Shown here in pieces: positions 16,917-25,637 of a stretch of 64,000 bases of DNA (positions are counted from its first letter, which is position 1; every line of letters starts with the position of its first letter). The notes under the pieces were generated by a model, which worked only from the letters and a program-made list of their open reading frames with translations, ran no database searches and was not told where the DNA came from. The stretch is from Perspicuibacillus lycopersici. GTDB lineage: Bacteria; Bacillota; Bacilli; Bacillales; Caldibacillaceae. The stretch lies in assembly GCF_025660475.1 (NCBI RefSeq), contig NZ_JAOUSF010000006.1:1-64000 (forward strand), given 5' to 3'. A program made the position numbers and the translations under genes.

Positions 16917-17094
16917 TCGTTATTTAACCAGTTTTTTATATAAAAAATCATATCAAATCTGGTCGTGTCCAATAGGACTCTGCCCCTCCCATTTCCTTTT
17001 TTCAAAATCCTCTCAATAAAGGTTCATTCAGCATTTATATCCGGTTAAAATTCTGCCAAAATAGTAGGATGTTTATTTTTCCTAGGTGTATAAG

Positions 17095-17121
17095 TTGACA
17101 AAATACCCCTTGGGGTATAAT
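17095..17121 (+). promoter_or_regulatory. CstR-type operator 1 within promoter
   Basis: TTGACA (17095-17100) and TATAAT (17116-17121) flank a perfect palindrome, ATACCCCTTGGGGTAT (17103-17118), so a bound repressor would block RNA polymerase. The spacer to this -10 is 15 bp; TAATAT two bases later gives 17. Confidence 0.85.
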
Positions 17122-17228
17122 ATTTACATGTTGTTGAATTACACAAAAAATTATTGCATAGTGAAGCTGAACCTCAATAGGAAACTTAAAGTAGTCGTGA
17201 ATTACGACTTTTTATTTTCAACTCCTTT

Positions 17229-17244
17229 ATACCCTTAGGGGTAT
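17229..17244 (+). promoter_or_regulatory. CstR-type operator 2
   Basis: ATACCCTTAGGGGTAT, with perfect ATACCC/GGGTAT arms, lies in the leader about 110 bases downstream of operator 1. It could act as a second binding site or a roadblock. Confidence 0.75.
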
Positions 17245-17335
17245 TAGGTTTTGTTCTTCTACCAAGCAGTAATAGGATAAATAAAGCAAATTTAGAAGGA
17301 AGCGAACTAGAAAATTTAAAAGAGGAGAATCAATT

Positions 17336-17632
17336 ATGAAAAACATAACAGCCGACGAATTACATGGGAAATTAAAAGATGGTGAAAAGGTTACGATTAT
17401 TGATGTCCGTGAAGAATCAGAAGTTGCTACAGGTAAAATTCCCGGAGCAAAACATATACCATCAGCTGACATCCCGTATTCATTAGATAAGCTAGATAAA
17501 AATGAACATTATTATATTGTCTGTCATGCTGGCGGAAGAAGTTCTGCTGCATGTGAATTTTTAATCAATCAAGGCTATGATGTAACGAATATGACTGGCG
17601 GTATGCTGGCATGGAAAGGTGAAAAAGAATAG
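17336..17632 (+). CDS. Rhodanese-domain sulfurtransferase
   Basis: This 98-aa single-domain rhodanese transfers persulfide sulfur in the cytoplasm. The active-site Cys lies in YIVCHAGGRSSAAC (about residues 60-73), and VTIIDVREESEVATGKIPGA is the usual N-terminal motif. AGAGGAG precedes the ATG. It is the first gene behind two CstR-type operators and is followed after 11 bases by the CoA-disulfide reductase, so the two form an operon for sulfide/persulfide handling. Confidence 0.9.
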   Translation: MKNITADELHGKLKDGEKVTIIDVREESEVATGKIPGAKHIPSADIPYSLDKLDKNEHYYIVCHAGGRSSAACEFLINQGYDVTNMTGGMLAWKGEKE

Positions 17633-17643
17633 GAGGATTTGAG

Positions 17644-19338
17644 ATGTTCAAGAAAGTATTAATTGTGGGTGGCGTTGCAGGGGGTGCGTCTGCAGCCGCA
17701 AGGGTAAGGCGATTAGATGAACGTGCAGAAATTATTATGTTTGAAAAAAGCCCACATGTCTCTATTTCAAATTGTTCCCTACCTTATCATTTGAGCGGGA
17801 TTGTCGAAAATAGTGAGAGACTTGTATTAATGAATCCAGAAATCTTTAAAAACCGCTATAATATTGAAGCTAGAGTTAATCAAGAGGTTGTTCAAATTAA
17901 TCGGGAAAAGAAAACGATTATTGTAAAAGATTTGGTTGCTGCAAAGATGTATGAGGAGAGTTATGATCATTTAGTGCTTTCTCCAGGAGCTACACCGATT
18001 CGACCAAACGTAGAAGGTATTAACAGCCCAAATGTTTTTACAGTACGTAATGTAGTTGATATCGAGAATATTAATTCCTATATTAAACAAAATGGAATCC
18101 ATGATATTGCTGTAATTGGAGGGGGCTTTATCGGGGTAGAAGTAGCAGAAAACCTAAAATTAGCGGGATACAATGTAACGTTAGTGGAGTTTGCTAATCA
18201 AGTGATGACAACTTTTGATTATGATATGGCACAAATCCTTCATAAAGAAATGATCGACCATGGTGTGAACCTAATTTTAGAGGATGGATTGGCTAAACTT
18301 TCTGATGGATATGTACTGACAAATTCCGGGAAGAAAATTGATGCGCAGGCAGTTGTATTAGCAACTGGTGTAAAACCGGAAACGCGATTAGCGGAAGCTG
18401 CCGGTCTTGAAATTGGTGAAACAGGTGCCATTAAAGTAGACCACAACTATGTAACAAGTGATAGTAATATTTATGCAGTAGGTGATGCGATTGAAGTATA
18501 TCATCGATTGTTACGCAAACCTACAAGACTAGCATTAGCGGGTCCGGCTCAAAAGCAAGCACGAGTAGCTGCTGACCATATGTATGGAATTCCAAGTCGA
18601 AATATGGGTGTAATCGGTTCATCATCCATACATTTATTTGAACTGAATGCTGCTTCCACCGGTCTAAATGTAAAACAAGCGAAACAAGCGGGGATTATGC
18701 ATGATTCGGTTTATTTAATGCCAGGAGATAAGGTAGGATTAATGCCAAATAGTAATCCAATGCATTTTAAATTGATATATGAATATCCAACGGGACGAAT
18801 TTTAGGTGCTCAAGCAATTGGAAAAGGAAATGTTGATAAACGCATAGATGTGGTAGCAACGATCATTACGATGAATGGAACATTGGAAGATTTAAAAGAT
18901 CTTGAATTAACGTACTCACCCATGCTAGGAACGGCTAAGGATGTAGTAAATCATGCAGCATTGGTTGGTTTAAATCTACTTCAAGGCAAATATAAAGAAG
19001 TAAAGGTTTCTCAAGTTCGAGACTTAATAGAAAGCAATGCTTTCATAATTGATGCTCGTGAACAAGCAGAGTATGAGGCAGGTCATTTTAAAAATGCAAT
19101 CAATATTCCGTTAAGTGAATTTCGACAAAGAATTGATGAAATTCCAAAGGATCAACCTGTATATATTCACTGTCGTTCCGGTCAAAGAAGTTACAATATG
19201 GTGATGGCATTACAGGGATTAGGATATGAAAACATATATAATATTTCTGGATCCTATTTAGGTGTAAACCTCTATGAATATTTTAATGATATCGTTACTG
19301 GTAGAGATAAAATTGTCACAGAATATAATTTTAAGTAA
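17644..19338 (+). CDS. CoA-disulfide reductase-rhodanese fusion
   Basis: This 564-aa FAD flavoprotein has GGVAGGASAAARVRRLDE at its N-terminus and a second dinucleotide site, VIGGGFIGVEVAENL, near residue 160. The redox Cys sits in SISNCSLPYHLSG (about residues 40-52). From about 460 on a rhodanese domain carries the active site YIHCRSGQRSYN. Such CoADR-Rhd enzymes reduce CoA-disulfide, CoA-persulfide or polysulfide with NAD(P)H. AGGAGG lies before the ATG. Its place in the CstR operon supports a role in clearing reactive sulfur. Confidence 0.92.
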   Translation: MFKKVLIVGGVAGGASAAARVRRLDERAEIIMFEKSPHVSISNCSLPYHLSGIVENSERLVLMNPEIFKNRYNIEARVNQEVVQINREKKTIIVKDLVAAKMYEESYDHLVLSPGATPIRPNVEGINSPNVFTVRNVVDIENINSYIKQNGIHDIAVIGGGFIGVEVAENLKLAGYNVTLVEFANQVMTTFDYDMAQILHKEMIDHGVNLILEDGLAKLSDGYVLTNSGKKIDAQAVVLATGVKPETRLAEAAGLEIGETGAIKVDHNYVTSDSNIYAVGDAIEVYHRLLRKPTRLALAGPAQKQARVAADHMYGIPSRNMGVIGSSSIHLFELNAASTGLNVKQAKQAGIMHDSVYLMPGDKVGLMPNSNPMHFKLIYEYPTGRILGAQAIGKGNVDKRIDVVATIITMNGTLEDLKDLELTYSPMLGTAKDVVNHAALVGLNLLQGKYKEVKVSQVRDLIESNAFIIDAREQAEYEAGHFKNAINIPLSEFRQRIDEIPKDQPVYIHCRSGQRSYNMVMALQGLGYENIYNISGSYLGVNLYEYFNDIVTGRDKIVTEYNFK

Positions 19339-19452
19339 TTCAAAAGGGGTATCAATTTATTAGGAGCGGTTATTGGTTTACTTTACATGGAGTTGTATAG
19401 AAGATAGTTTCCTGTTAAAGGTAATTCTGTGAAGAAAGAGGGGGAATAATGG

Positions 19453-19713
19453 ATGAATTATGATAAATCGGTAGTAAATCGGTTAAAGCGGATTGAAGGT
19501 CAAATAAATGGTGTAATCAATATGATAGAACAAAATAAAGATTGTCGTGAAGTTATTACGCAATTATCAGCATCACGTTCTGCGATAGATCGTACAATTG
19601 GTTTAATTGTGAGTATGAATTTAGAGCAATGTGTCCGGGATAATATTGAAAAAGGCGAAGATACAAAAGCTCTCGTAAAAGAAGCGGTAGATTTGCTAGT
19701 AAAAAGCAGGTAA
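19453..19713 (+). CDS. cstR: Persulfide-sensing repressor CstR (CsoR family)
   Basis: This 86-aa all-helical repressor resembles S. aureus CstR. It keeps the two reactive cysteines, in NKDCREVITQ (about residue 31) and MNLEQCVRD (about 60). The position that is His in copper-sensing CsoR (x-H-x3-C) is Asn here, which argues for persulfide rather than Cu(I) sensing. GAGGGGGA lies upstream. It is the third gene of the operon, 115 bases after the reductase. Three ATACCC/GGGTAT palindromes nearby are its likely targets. Confidence 0.88.
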   Translation: MNYDKSVVNRLKRIEGQINGVINMIEQNKDCREVITQLSASRSAIDRTIGLIVSMNLEQCVRDNIEKGEDTKALVKEAVDLLVKSR

Positions 19714-19714
19714 A

Positions 19715-19760
19715 AGGGTGAACAACTTCTCTTTCTTTAGAAAGAGTTGTCACCTTTTTC
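19715..19760 (+). terminator. Terminator after cstR
   Basis: Imperfect stem GGTGAACAACT...TCTTT paired with AAAGAGTTGT-CACC, then TTTTT. Confidence 0.75.
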
Positions 19761-19774
19761 CTTTACTTTATTAA

Positions 19775-19790
19775 ATACCCATATGGGTAT
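19775..19790 (+). promoter_or_regulatory. CstR-type operator 3
   Basis: Perfect palindrome ATACCCATATGGGTAT, 37 bases before the membrane rhodanese gene. It shares the ATACCC/GGGTAT arms of operators 1 and 2. Confidence 0.82.
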
Positions 19791-19826
19791 AAAAATTAAA
19801 AGATGAAGTGAAATGGGGAGATTAGA

Positions 19827-20186
19827 ATGGATATCATCCAATGGATTATTATTATATTAATAGCATTATTTGTAATCAGACATTTTTTACCGACAAAGGG
19901 TATTACAACTATATCAATTGAACAGACAAAAAATAAATTTAAAGATAAAAATGTTCAATTTATTGATGTACGTACGCCGGGTGAATATAAAGCCAATCAT
20001 CGTCAACAATTTAAAAATATTCCACTATCCAATTTACTTAGCAAATTGGATCAATTAGATAAAAATAAAGAGATAGTTGTAATTTGTCAAAGTGGAATGA
20101 GAAGTTCGAAAGCAGCAAAATTATTAAAAAGACAAGGCTTTGAGAAAATATACAATGTAAAAGGTGGCATGAGCGCGTGGGTTTAA
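19827..20186 (+). CDS. Membrane-anchored rhodanese
   Basis: This 119-aa protein has one N-terminal transmembrane helix (about residues 4-22, IIQWIIIILIALFVIRHF) followed by a rhodanese domain with VQFIDVRTPGEYKANH and the active-site loop VVICQSGMRSSKA. GGGGAG lies upstream. It has its own CstR-type operator, so it joins the persulfide regulon as a separate unit. It may pass sulfur at the membrane surface; the acceptor is unknown. Confidence 0.87.
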   Translation: MDIIQWIIIILIALFVIRHFLPTKGITTISIEQTKNKFKDKNVQFIDVRTPGEYKANHRQQFKNIPLSNLLSKLDQLDKNKEIVVICQSGMRSSKAAKLLKRQGFEKIYNVKGGMSAWV

Positions 20187-20285
20187 GAAAGTGCCATAAA
20201 TAATGGGTTTCGATGTTATCCAATGATAGAAAAATATTTACTTACCTGTAGAATAATGAAACGATATTCCTTTAAATCCTATTCA

Positions 20286-20334
20286 AAACCGAAGATTTAT
20301 CCGGTACTTTTCCCGGTAGATTTTCGGTTTTTTT
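20286..20334 (+). terminator. Terminator after membrane rhodanese
   Basis: Long stem AAACCGAA-AT-TA-CCGG with CCGGTAGATTTTCGGTTT, followed by TTTT. The rest of the gap 20187-20493 shows nothing else definite. Confidence 0.75.
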
Positions 20335-20493
20335 ATTCTAAACTTTAATCAGCCCAATTCATCGTACATAAGAAATTAAATTCTAGGAACCTAGTATCCA
20401 TAATTTTGCACTATCCCCCCTATAAGTAAACATTGTAAAATTATCTTGTTTATTTAAACAATCTATCATAGCTAAAAGTAAAGAGGTGAAGGT

Positions 20494-21279
20494 ATGCGGT
20501 ACATTGTCTTCGATTTAGAATGGAATTCTACTTTTCAAAATGGAAAGTTATATAGTCAAGAAATTACGGAAATTGGGGCTGTGGAAGTAAGTGAGGTAGA
20601 TGGAATTTTAGTGATTGGTAGGCAGTTTCATTCCTTTGTTAGACCTCTTCATTCGGTTTCAAAAAAAATAAAAAGTTTAACGAATCTTAAAGAACCAGAT
20701 ACATGGCTAGCAGCAAGATTTCCGAAAGTGATGGACCAATTTTACAAGTGGCTAGGAAATCAATCTTTTATTTTATGCTCGTGGGGAGAAGAAGATCGTA
20801 AAGTACTACTTCATAACTTGTCGTTTCACCAATTATCTGCAAATAAATTTCAATATTATTATAATGTCCAATCAGCGTTTTCACCATTAGTTAATCAGCA
20901 AAAAGGAAATCAAATAGGGTTAATGACGGCGATAAAATCATTAGGATTAATGTTTGATGGCAATCCCCATCGATCAATTGATGATGCATACAATACAGCA
21001 AAAGTATTGATTAAAGCGCATAAGCAATTATCCATTAACCCGGTTCCACTCATCGAGAAACTAGAATTGGATATAGAATATAATAATAAAGTAAACGAGC
21101 TAAAAAAGCTACGGAGAAAATTTAATCTTCATTATGAGGACTTATCCTTATTAGTAGGAAGAAGTAAAGAAGAACTAGAACAAATTGAGTCCTTTCAATT
21201 AACTATCAAGAAAAAAGAGATTAAGCGCTTGGTTAATTCATTATATATGTTTAAAAATGAGACGTTAGAAAAGAGATAA
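20494..21279 (+). CDS. DEDDh-type 3'-5' exonuclease
   Basis: This 261-aa protein starts with the Exo I motif FDLEWN (about residues 6-11) plus EITEIGAVEV. It has a middle Exo II-like region and the Exo III motif HRSIDDAYNTAKVL (about 158-171), which gives the DEDDh set found in RNase T and KapD-like enzymes. It probably trims RNA or DNA 3' ends. AAAGAGGTGAAGG precedes the ATG. The C-terminal ~70 residues are charged and helical and may bind nucleic acid. The substrate is unknown. Confidence 0.85.
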   Translation: MRYIVFDLEWNSTFQNGKLYSQEITEIGAVEVSEVDGILVIGRQFHSFVRPLHSVSKKIKSLTNLKEPDTWLAARFPKVMDQFYKWLGNQSFILCSWGEEDRKVLLHNLSFHQLSANKFQYYYNVQSAFSPLVNQQKGNQIGLMTAIKSLGLMFDGNPHRSIDDAYNTAKVLIKAHKQLSINPVPLIEKLELDIEYNNKVNELKKLRRKFNLHYEDLSLLVGRSKEELEQIESFQLTIKKKEIKRLVNSLYMFKNETLEKR

Positions 21280-21432
21280 TAGATCTAGATAGATTACTAG
21301 GAGCAAGATAAATAACGTAATAAACTAATTGAATAAACGTGTTAAACGTCGCTGTCTACGAGAAATAGATATTGATTATTCTGAGTAACTGGAATATAAT
21401 GGCGTAATATTTATTTTTCCGTAGGGAGGGTA

Positions 21433-22206
21433 ATGATGAAACAAGAGGAAGCTGTAAAAGCTATTTCGCAAAGTTTAAAAAAAGATCCGCATGTAAAGGC
21501 AATTTATTTAAAAGGGTCAATGGGAAGAGGAGAATATGATGAATTTTCGGATGTTGACCTCTACTGCTTGGTGGATGAGGAAGATGAAGCACTATTTTTG
21601 AAGCAACGAGTAAAGCATTTAGAGTCTTATCGAGAGCTATTGTTTTATGAGGATTTTTTTATTATTGCACCACAAATAATAGCAGTATTTGATAATCTTC
21701 TTCATGTAGATTTATTTACTGTTACCGAAAAGAGCTTCAAAGAAAAGGATTATTTCCGTGTGTTGTATGATCCAGAAGGTCGGTTAACGAAATTCCAATC
21801 GACACAAAATTTACTCCTTTCCTCTGAAGAGTTTAGTGATTTTGCCTATGATGTCGCCTGGTTTCTTTTCCAATACTATAAGGCGAAGCAAAGAGGGAAT
21901 GATTTATGGGCTGTAGAAATGCTACAGCATGTTATGGTTAATCTAGCGAAAGTGTTATTACATAAATATAATCCGGAAAAAGCTCAATTGGGATTAAAAA
22001 GCTTGGAATCGAATTTGCCTTCAATTCCACTAGCAAAAGTAAAAACTATTTTCGAGTATATCACGCCTGCTTCCCATAAAAAATCCGTTTACCACTTAAT
22101 GAATTTATTGAATGAAGAAATTGATTGGATAGAATCTAAAGTAGATAAACATTCGAAAGCAGCACCATTCATTAGATTAATGATAAATCTACTAAACTAT
22201 CGATAA
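21433..22206 (+). CDS. Nucleotidyltransferase-fold protein
   Basis: This 257-aa protein opens with the pol-beta nucleotidyltransferase motif KGSMGRGEYDEFSDVDLYC (about residues 26-44), G-S-x10-D-x-D, as in aminoglycoside adenylyltransferases. The rest is helical and of unknown fold. GGGAGGG lies just before the ATG pair at 21433/21436. Antibiotic modification is possible but not demonstrated. Many such genes in Bacillus are uncharacterised. Confidence 0.75.
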   Translation: MMKQEEAVKAISQSLKKDPHVKAIYLKGSMGRGEYDEFSDVDLYCLVDEEDEALFLKQRVKHLESYRELLFYEDFFIIAPQIIAVFDNLLHVDLFTVTEKSFKEKDYFRVLYDPEGRLTKFQSTQNLLLSSEEFSDFAYDVAWFLFQYYKAKQRGNDLWAVEMLQHVMVNLAKVLLHKYNPEKAQLGLKSLESNLPSIPLAKVKTIFEYITPASHKKSVYHLMNLLNEEIDWIESKVDKHSKAAPFIRLMINLLNYR

Positions 22207-22243
22207 TGAATAGGAATGATGATAAAAGGGAGGTAAAGTTAAA

Positions 22244-22801
22244 ATGACACATGCATTAGTTATTGGAGGAACAGGCATGTTAGCGAACACATCCCTTTGG
22301 CTTGCGAGTCAAGGGTATCATGTTTCTGTAATCGGACGTAATCCAAGTAAAATGGAAAGCCTAATCAGTAAGGCAATAGATCATTCACGTATTACGCCAG
22401 TTATCGTAGATTATCGTGATAAATCCCAATTAAGAAAGAAATTACGAGAGACGATGGAGCAGAATGGACAAATTACATTAGTCGTTGCTTGGATCCACTC
22501 AGATGCGGAACAGGCACTACAGACAATAGTAAATGAAGTTTCACATCAGAACGACGAGAAATGGAAGCTATTTCATGTATTAGGAAGTAGTAAAAATTTA
22601 AGCGAAATGAAAGCAACTATTCGTTTACTAGATTCCATCTGTTATCACCAAGTGCAGCTAGGATTCGTCATGGAGAGCGGGTATTCGAGATGGCTAACAA
22701 ATGAAGAAATTTCACAAGGTGTAATTGATGCTATTCAAAACGAAAAATTACTAAATACTGTCGGAACGGTGGAGCCTTGGGAAAAACGCCCCTTTTCATG
22801 A
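22244..22801 (+). CDS. Short-chain dehydrogenase-like NAD(P)-binding protein
   Basis: This 185-aa protein has a Rossmann start, HALVIGGTGMLANTSLWLAS (residues 3-22), with a TGxLA variant of the SDR glycine motif, and an RNPSK basic patch that favours NADPH. The classic YxxxK catalytic pair is not evident, so it may be an atypical SDR with a binding rather than catalytic role. AAGGGAGG lies upstream. It sits in a same-strand run with the nucleotidyltransferase and the DUF5071 gene. Confidence 0.75.
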   Translation: MTHALVIGGTGMLANTSLWLASQGYHVSVIGRNPSKMESLISKAIDHSRITPVIVDYRDKSQLRKKLRETMEQNGQITLVVAWIHSDAEQALQTIVNEVSHQNDEKWKLFHVLGSSKNLSEMKATIRLLDSICYHQVQLGFVMESGYSRWLTNEEISQGVIDAIQNEKLLNTVGTVEPWEKRPFS

Positions 22802-22864
22802 TTAAATGATAAGGAACTAAGAAGGTTAATAGTTTATAAATAGGAAAAGCCATAAGGTGAGAAA

Positions 22865-23254
22865 ATGAAAAATTATCTACCAAGAAATAAGCATGACATT
22901 GAACGTGTAAAACAACTCAAGAATTTAAGTAGAGAAGAGATCCTCCCGTTTCTACCTGGTTTAATGGAATGGATACAGGATATGAATTGGCCGATAGCAA
23001 ACGAGGTAGCAGCACTCCTGTTAAAATATCCAATCGATATCATTCCTTTAATAAAAGATGTGTTAGCAACAAATGACCCTGTATGGAAATATTGGTGTTT
23101 AGAAGTTTTAGTTAAAAAATTGCCAGGTGACATAAAAAAGCAGCTTAAAAATGAATTAGTAAAAATCATAGTGAATCCATCAGAGGGAGAAAAGATGGAA
23201 GAACTTGATGAGACTTCACTAGAGATTTTACAAACAATAGATGAGGATTATTGA
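22865..23254 (+). CDS. DUF5071 protein
   Basis: This 129-aa acidic protein is rich in helices and reads like the DUF5071 family, including LPFLPGLMEWIQDMNWPIA and the DPVWKYWCLEVLV motif (about residues 77-89). AAGGTGAG lies before the ATG. Its fold resembles HEAT-like helical repeats. No function is known. Confidence 0.8.
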   Translation: MKNYLPRNKHDIERVKQLKNLSREEILPFLPGLMEWIQDMNWPIANEVAALLLKYPIDIIPLIKDVLATNDPVWKYWCLEVLVKKLPGDIKKQLKNELVKIIVNPSEGEKMEELDETSLEILQTIDEDY

Positions 23255-23407
23255 ATAGTAAGGGGATAATTCCTTGAAAGCTAATAAATTTTTGGGCAGA
23301 TATTACAGGACAACAGCCTATTTGTTTCTGGATGGTAATATGGTTCTGTAGATAACGCACATTTTACTAGTGTCCTAACTACTGGAACTAAGTAGGTTTT
23401 TTTTCTA

Positions 23408-23599
23408 TTATGAAAGATCATTTCTAACACAGATAGGAATATTCAATTCCTCATCATGGATAATTTTAGCTTCTATTTGAAATACATTTATCAAAACGTC
23501 TGGGGGCATAACCGTTGCTGGGCTACCATATGCCATTAGTTGACCTTGCTTCATTCGATAAGATTGTGAGAAAATATTATTTTTAGAGGGAAAAGTCAA
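23408..23599 (-). pseudogene. C-terminal fragment of siderophore ABC ATPase
   Basis: On the minus strand the frame reads MKQGQLMAYGSPATVMPPDV and then LINVFQIEAKI, ending NIPICVRND. That is the characteristic C-terminal tail of FecE/FhuC-type ATPases (compare LANGYLTCAGSPVQVMNKEV in the intact gene at 31319). Walker motifs and all upstream sequence are missing, so this is a remnant of a lost ferric-siderophore importer. A poly-T stretch on the plus strand at 23398-23405 may be the DUF5071 terminator. Confidence 0.7.
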
Positions 23600-23609
23600 A
23601 TTATTTTAA

Positions 23610-23830
23610 TTGATACAAATACGTGTATATGGTATGGTTAATATAACAATGATAGAAGGGATGATGGGTGGCCGATGAAAAACTAATTCTACTGTTTACG
23701 AAACGTATATTACGTGAAAAAAACATTTAGGATTAGTCTGCCCATTATTCGATAAAGAACGGTTTCACCTACTATCAATAGGTGTATTTTGCGATGAATC
23801 CTACCCGGTATGATGGTAGGATTTTTTGTT
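23610..23830 (+). promoter_or_regulatory. Leader and probable attenuator of the ABC-F gene
   Basis: TTGATA (23610-23615) and TATGGT (23633-23638) are 17 bp apart. The ~200-nt leader ends in an intrinsic terminator, AATCCTACC/GGTAGGATT (23797-23823) plus TTTTTT, placed before the ABC-F start. Short ORFs lie in the leader (ATGATGGGTGGCCGATGA near 23659 and ATGAAAAACTAA near 23674). AGGATTAG near 23731 can pair with CTAATCCT just after the terminator. This fits antibiotic-induced attenuation as known for vmlR. Confidence 0.6.
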
Positions 23831-23865
23831 TTTTGGAGGCTAATCCTCATAAGAGGTGAATCCAT

Positions 23866-25503
23866 ATGGAACTATGTCAATTTCATCATGTATCGATGGC
23901 TTTTGACGATAAAATTTTATTTCAAGATGTAACGATTTCACTCCAGGAAAATGATGTTGTCGGTTTGATTGGGGCAAATGGAAGTGGAAAATCAACGCTT
24001 TTACAATTATTACAAGGTAAATGGCAGCCTACAGCCGGAATGATTCAATGGTTCGTCCCACAAAAGCTAAGTTATGTTTCGCAAGAAGTAGAGAACGTGA
24101 AAGAAATGGTGTACACTCCTCTACATCAACAATGGAATGTTCCGAATAAGCCATATAAGGAATTAAGTGGTGGACAAAAGTTGAAATATCGCTTACTGCA
24201 CGGCTTGCAGAAGCAATCACCAGTATTACTACTTGATGAACCAACCAATCATTTAGATGAAAAATCGGTTGCTCGCTTAATAACAGAAGTCCGTAAGTAT
24301 AAAGGAACCATTGTAATTGTCAGTCATGATCGATATTTTTTAGATAAGGTTGCAACAAAAATTTGGTCGATTGAAGATACATTTATTTATGAACAACAAG
24401 GCAATTACTTTCATTATATGCATGTCCGTACGGAGCGCCGGCTAGCGCAACAAAGAGCATATGAAAAACAGCAGAAAAAAATAGTGATGATTGAATCGCA
24501 ATTGAATCAGCTACAAGGCTGGTCACATGTTGCACAACGTGATTCCACAAGAAGTGAAAATTCGAAAGTTATGGGTGCAAAGGAATATGAGCGCATGTCT
24601 GCTAAGCGGATGGATAAACAAATCAAATCGAAACGAAAGCTATTAGAAAAGCAGCTGGAAAAGGAAAAAGTGGAGACTGTTTCCAGTGAACCGAATGTCT
24701 TGTTTTCCTTTAATCCAGTTGAAAAACGGGGAAATCGGATTATTGTATGTGATCAAGTGTCAGTAGCATATGGCGATTATACCGTTATCGAAGAAGCGAC
24801 ATTTCAGCTGAGGCATGGAGAAAAAATTGCGATAACGGGACCTAATGGATCAGGAAAAACTACGCTTCTAAAATTATTGCTAGGTAGGATGACGCCGACA
24901 TCAGGAAATGTATGGATAACACCATCCGCAAAAATTGGATACTTATCACAAACAGTTTATGATTTACCGTTTACGAAAACTCCAGCACAGCTATTTGAAC
25001 GTGAAACATTTAAAGAGCGGGGGAAAGTACAGACGCTCATGAAAAACTTAGGCTTCTCGACGATTCAATGGCAGCAGCCGATAGAGAAGATGAGTATGGG
25101 AGAACGGATAAAAATAAAATTAATGCAGTACATTTTAGAAGAAACGGATTTATTAATTTTAGATGAACCAACCAATCATTTAGATTTGCCGTCCCGTGAG
25201 CAACTAGAGGAAACGATCAATGCATATCCATGTACATGTATCATTGTCAGTCATGATCGTTATTTTCGTGAAAAAGTAGTGGATGATACGTTAGAAATTC
25301 ATGCAAAGGTATTGAAACGGAAGCAAGTGATGGAAACGATGGATGGGAACAATATGGAGAGAATGCGTCTGGAAACAGAACTCCAATTTGTTCTAGGAAA
25401 ACTAAGCTTATTAATCCCAAATCATGTAGACTATGCGGTTTATGATAAAAAATTTAATGAGATAACAGAGCAATTAAAAAAAATTAAACATAAAGGTAAC
25501 TAA
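23866..25503 (+). CDS. ABC-F ribosomal protection protein, VmlR-like
   Basis: This 545-aa soluble protein has two ABC ATPase domains and no membrane segments. Domain 1 shows GANGSGKST (about residues 36-44), LSGGQ and LLLDEPTNHLD. Domain 2 shows GPNGSGKTT (about 325-333), MSMGER and LILDEPTNHLDLPSREQLEE. The inter-domain linker (about 185-275) is the antibiotic-resistance element. Length, linker and the short C-terminal helix pair resemble B. subtilis VmlR, which dislodges lincosamides, pleuromutilins and streptogramin A from the ribosome. GAGGTG precedes the ATG. The leader terminator suggests drug induction. Confidence 0.85.
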   Translation: MELCQFHHVSMAFDDKILFQDVTISLQENDVVGLIGANGSGKSTLLQLLQGKWQPTAGMIQWFVPQKLSYVSQEVENVKEMVYTPLHQQWNVPNKPYKELSGGQKLKYRLLHGLQKQSPVLLLDEPTNHLDEKSVARLITEVRKYKGTIVIVSHDRYFLDKVATKIWSIEDTFIYEQQGNYFHYMHVRTERRLAQQRAYEKQQKKIVMIESQLNQLQGWSHVAQRDSTRSENSKVMGAKEYERMSAKRMDKQIKSKRKLLEKQLEKEKVETVSSEPNVLFSFNPVEKRGNRIIVCDQVSVAYGDYTVIEEATFQLRHGEKIAITGPNGSGKTTLLKLLLGRMTPTSGNVWITPSAKIGYLSQTVYDLPFTKTPAQLFERETFKERGKVQTLMKNLGFSTIQWQQPIEKMSMGERIKIKLMQYILEETDLLILDEPTNHLDLPSREQLEETINAYPCTCIIVSHDRYFREKVVDDTLEIHAKVLKRKQVMETMDGNNMERMRLETELQFVLGKLSLLIPNHVDYAVYDKKFNEITEQLKKIKHKGN

Positions 25504-25512
25504 ATTTTTCAG

Positions 25513-25558
25513 AAGCGCTTGGATAAAATCTTAACAATTATCCCAGCGTTATTTTTTC
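25513..25558 (+). terminator. ABC-F terminator
   Basis: Stem AGCGCTTGGATAA/TTATCCCAGCGTT followed by ATTTTTT. Confidence 0.82.
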
Positions 25559-25637
25559 ATTAGAAATTTATGTTAATATAATTATATTGTTATAAAAATT
25601 AAGAATAAAGGAACTAACTAAAGGAAGGACTAGACGA

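Noticed and set aside
19453..19713. Copper-sensing CsoR
   Set aside because: The His of the CsoR copper site is replaced by Asn and all neighbours are sulfur-transfer enzymes, so CstR fits better.
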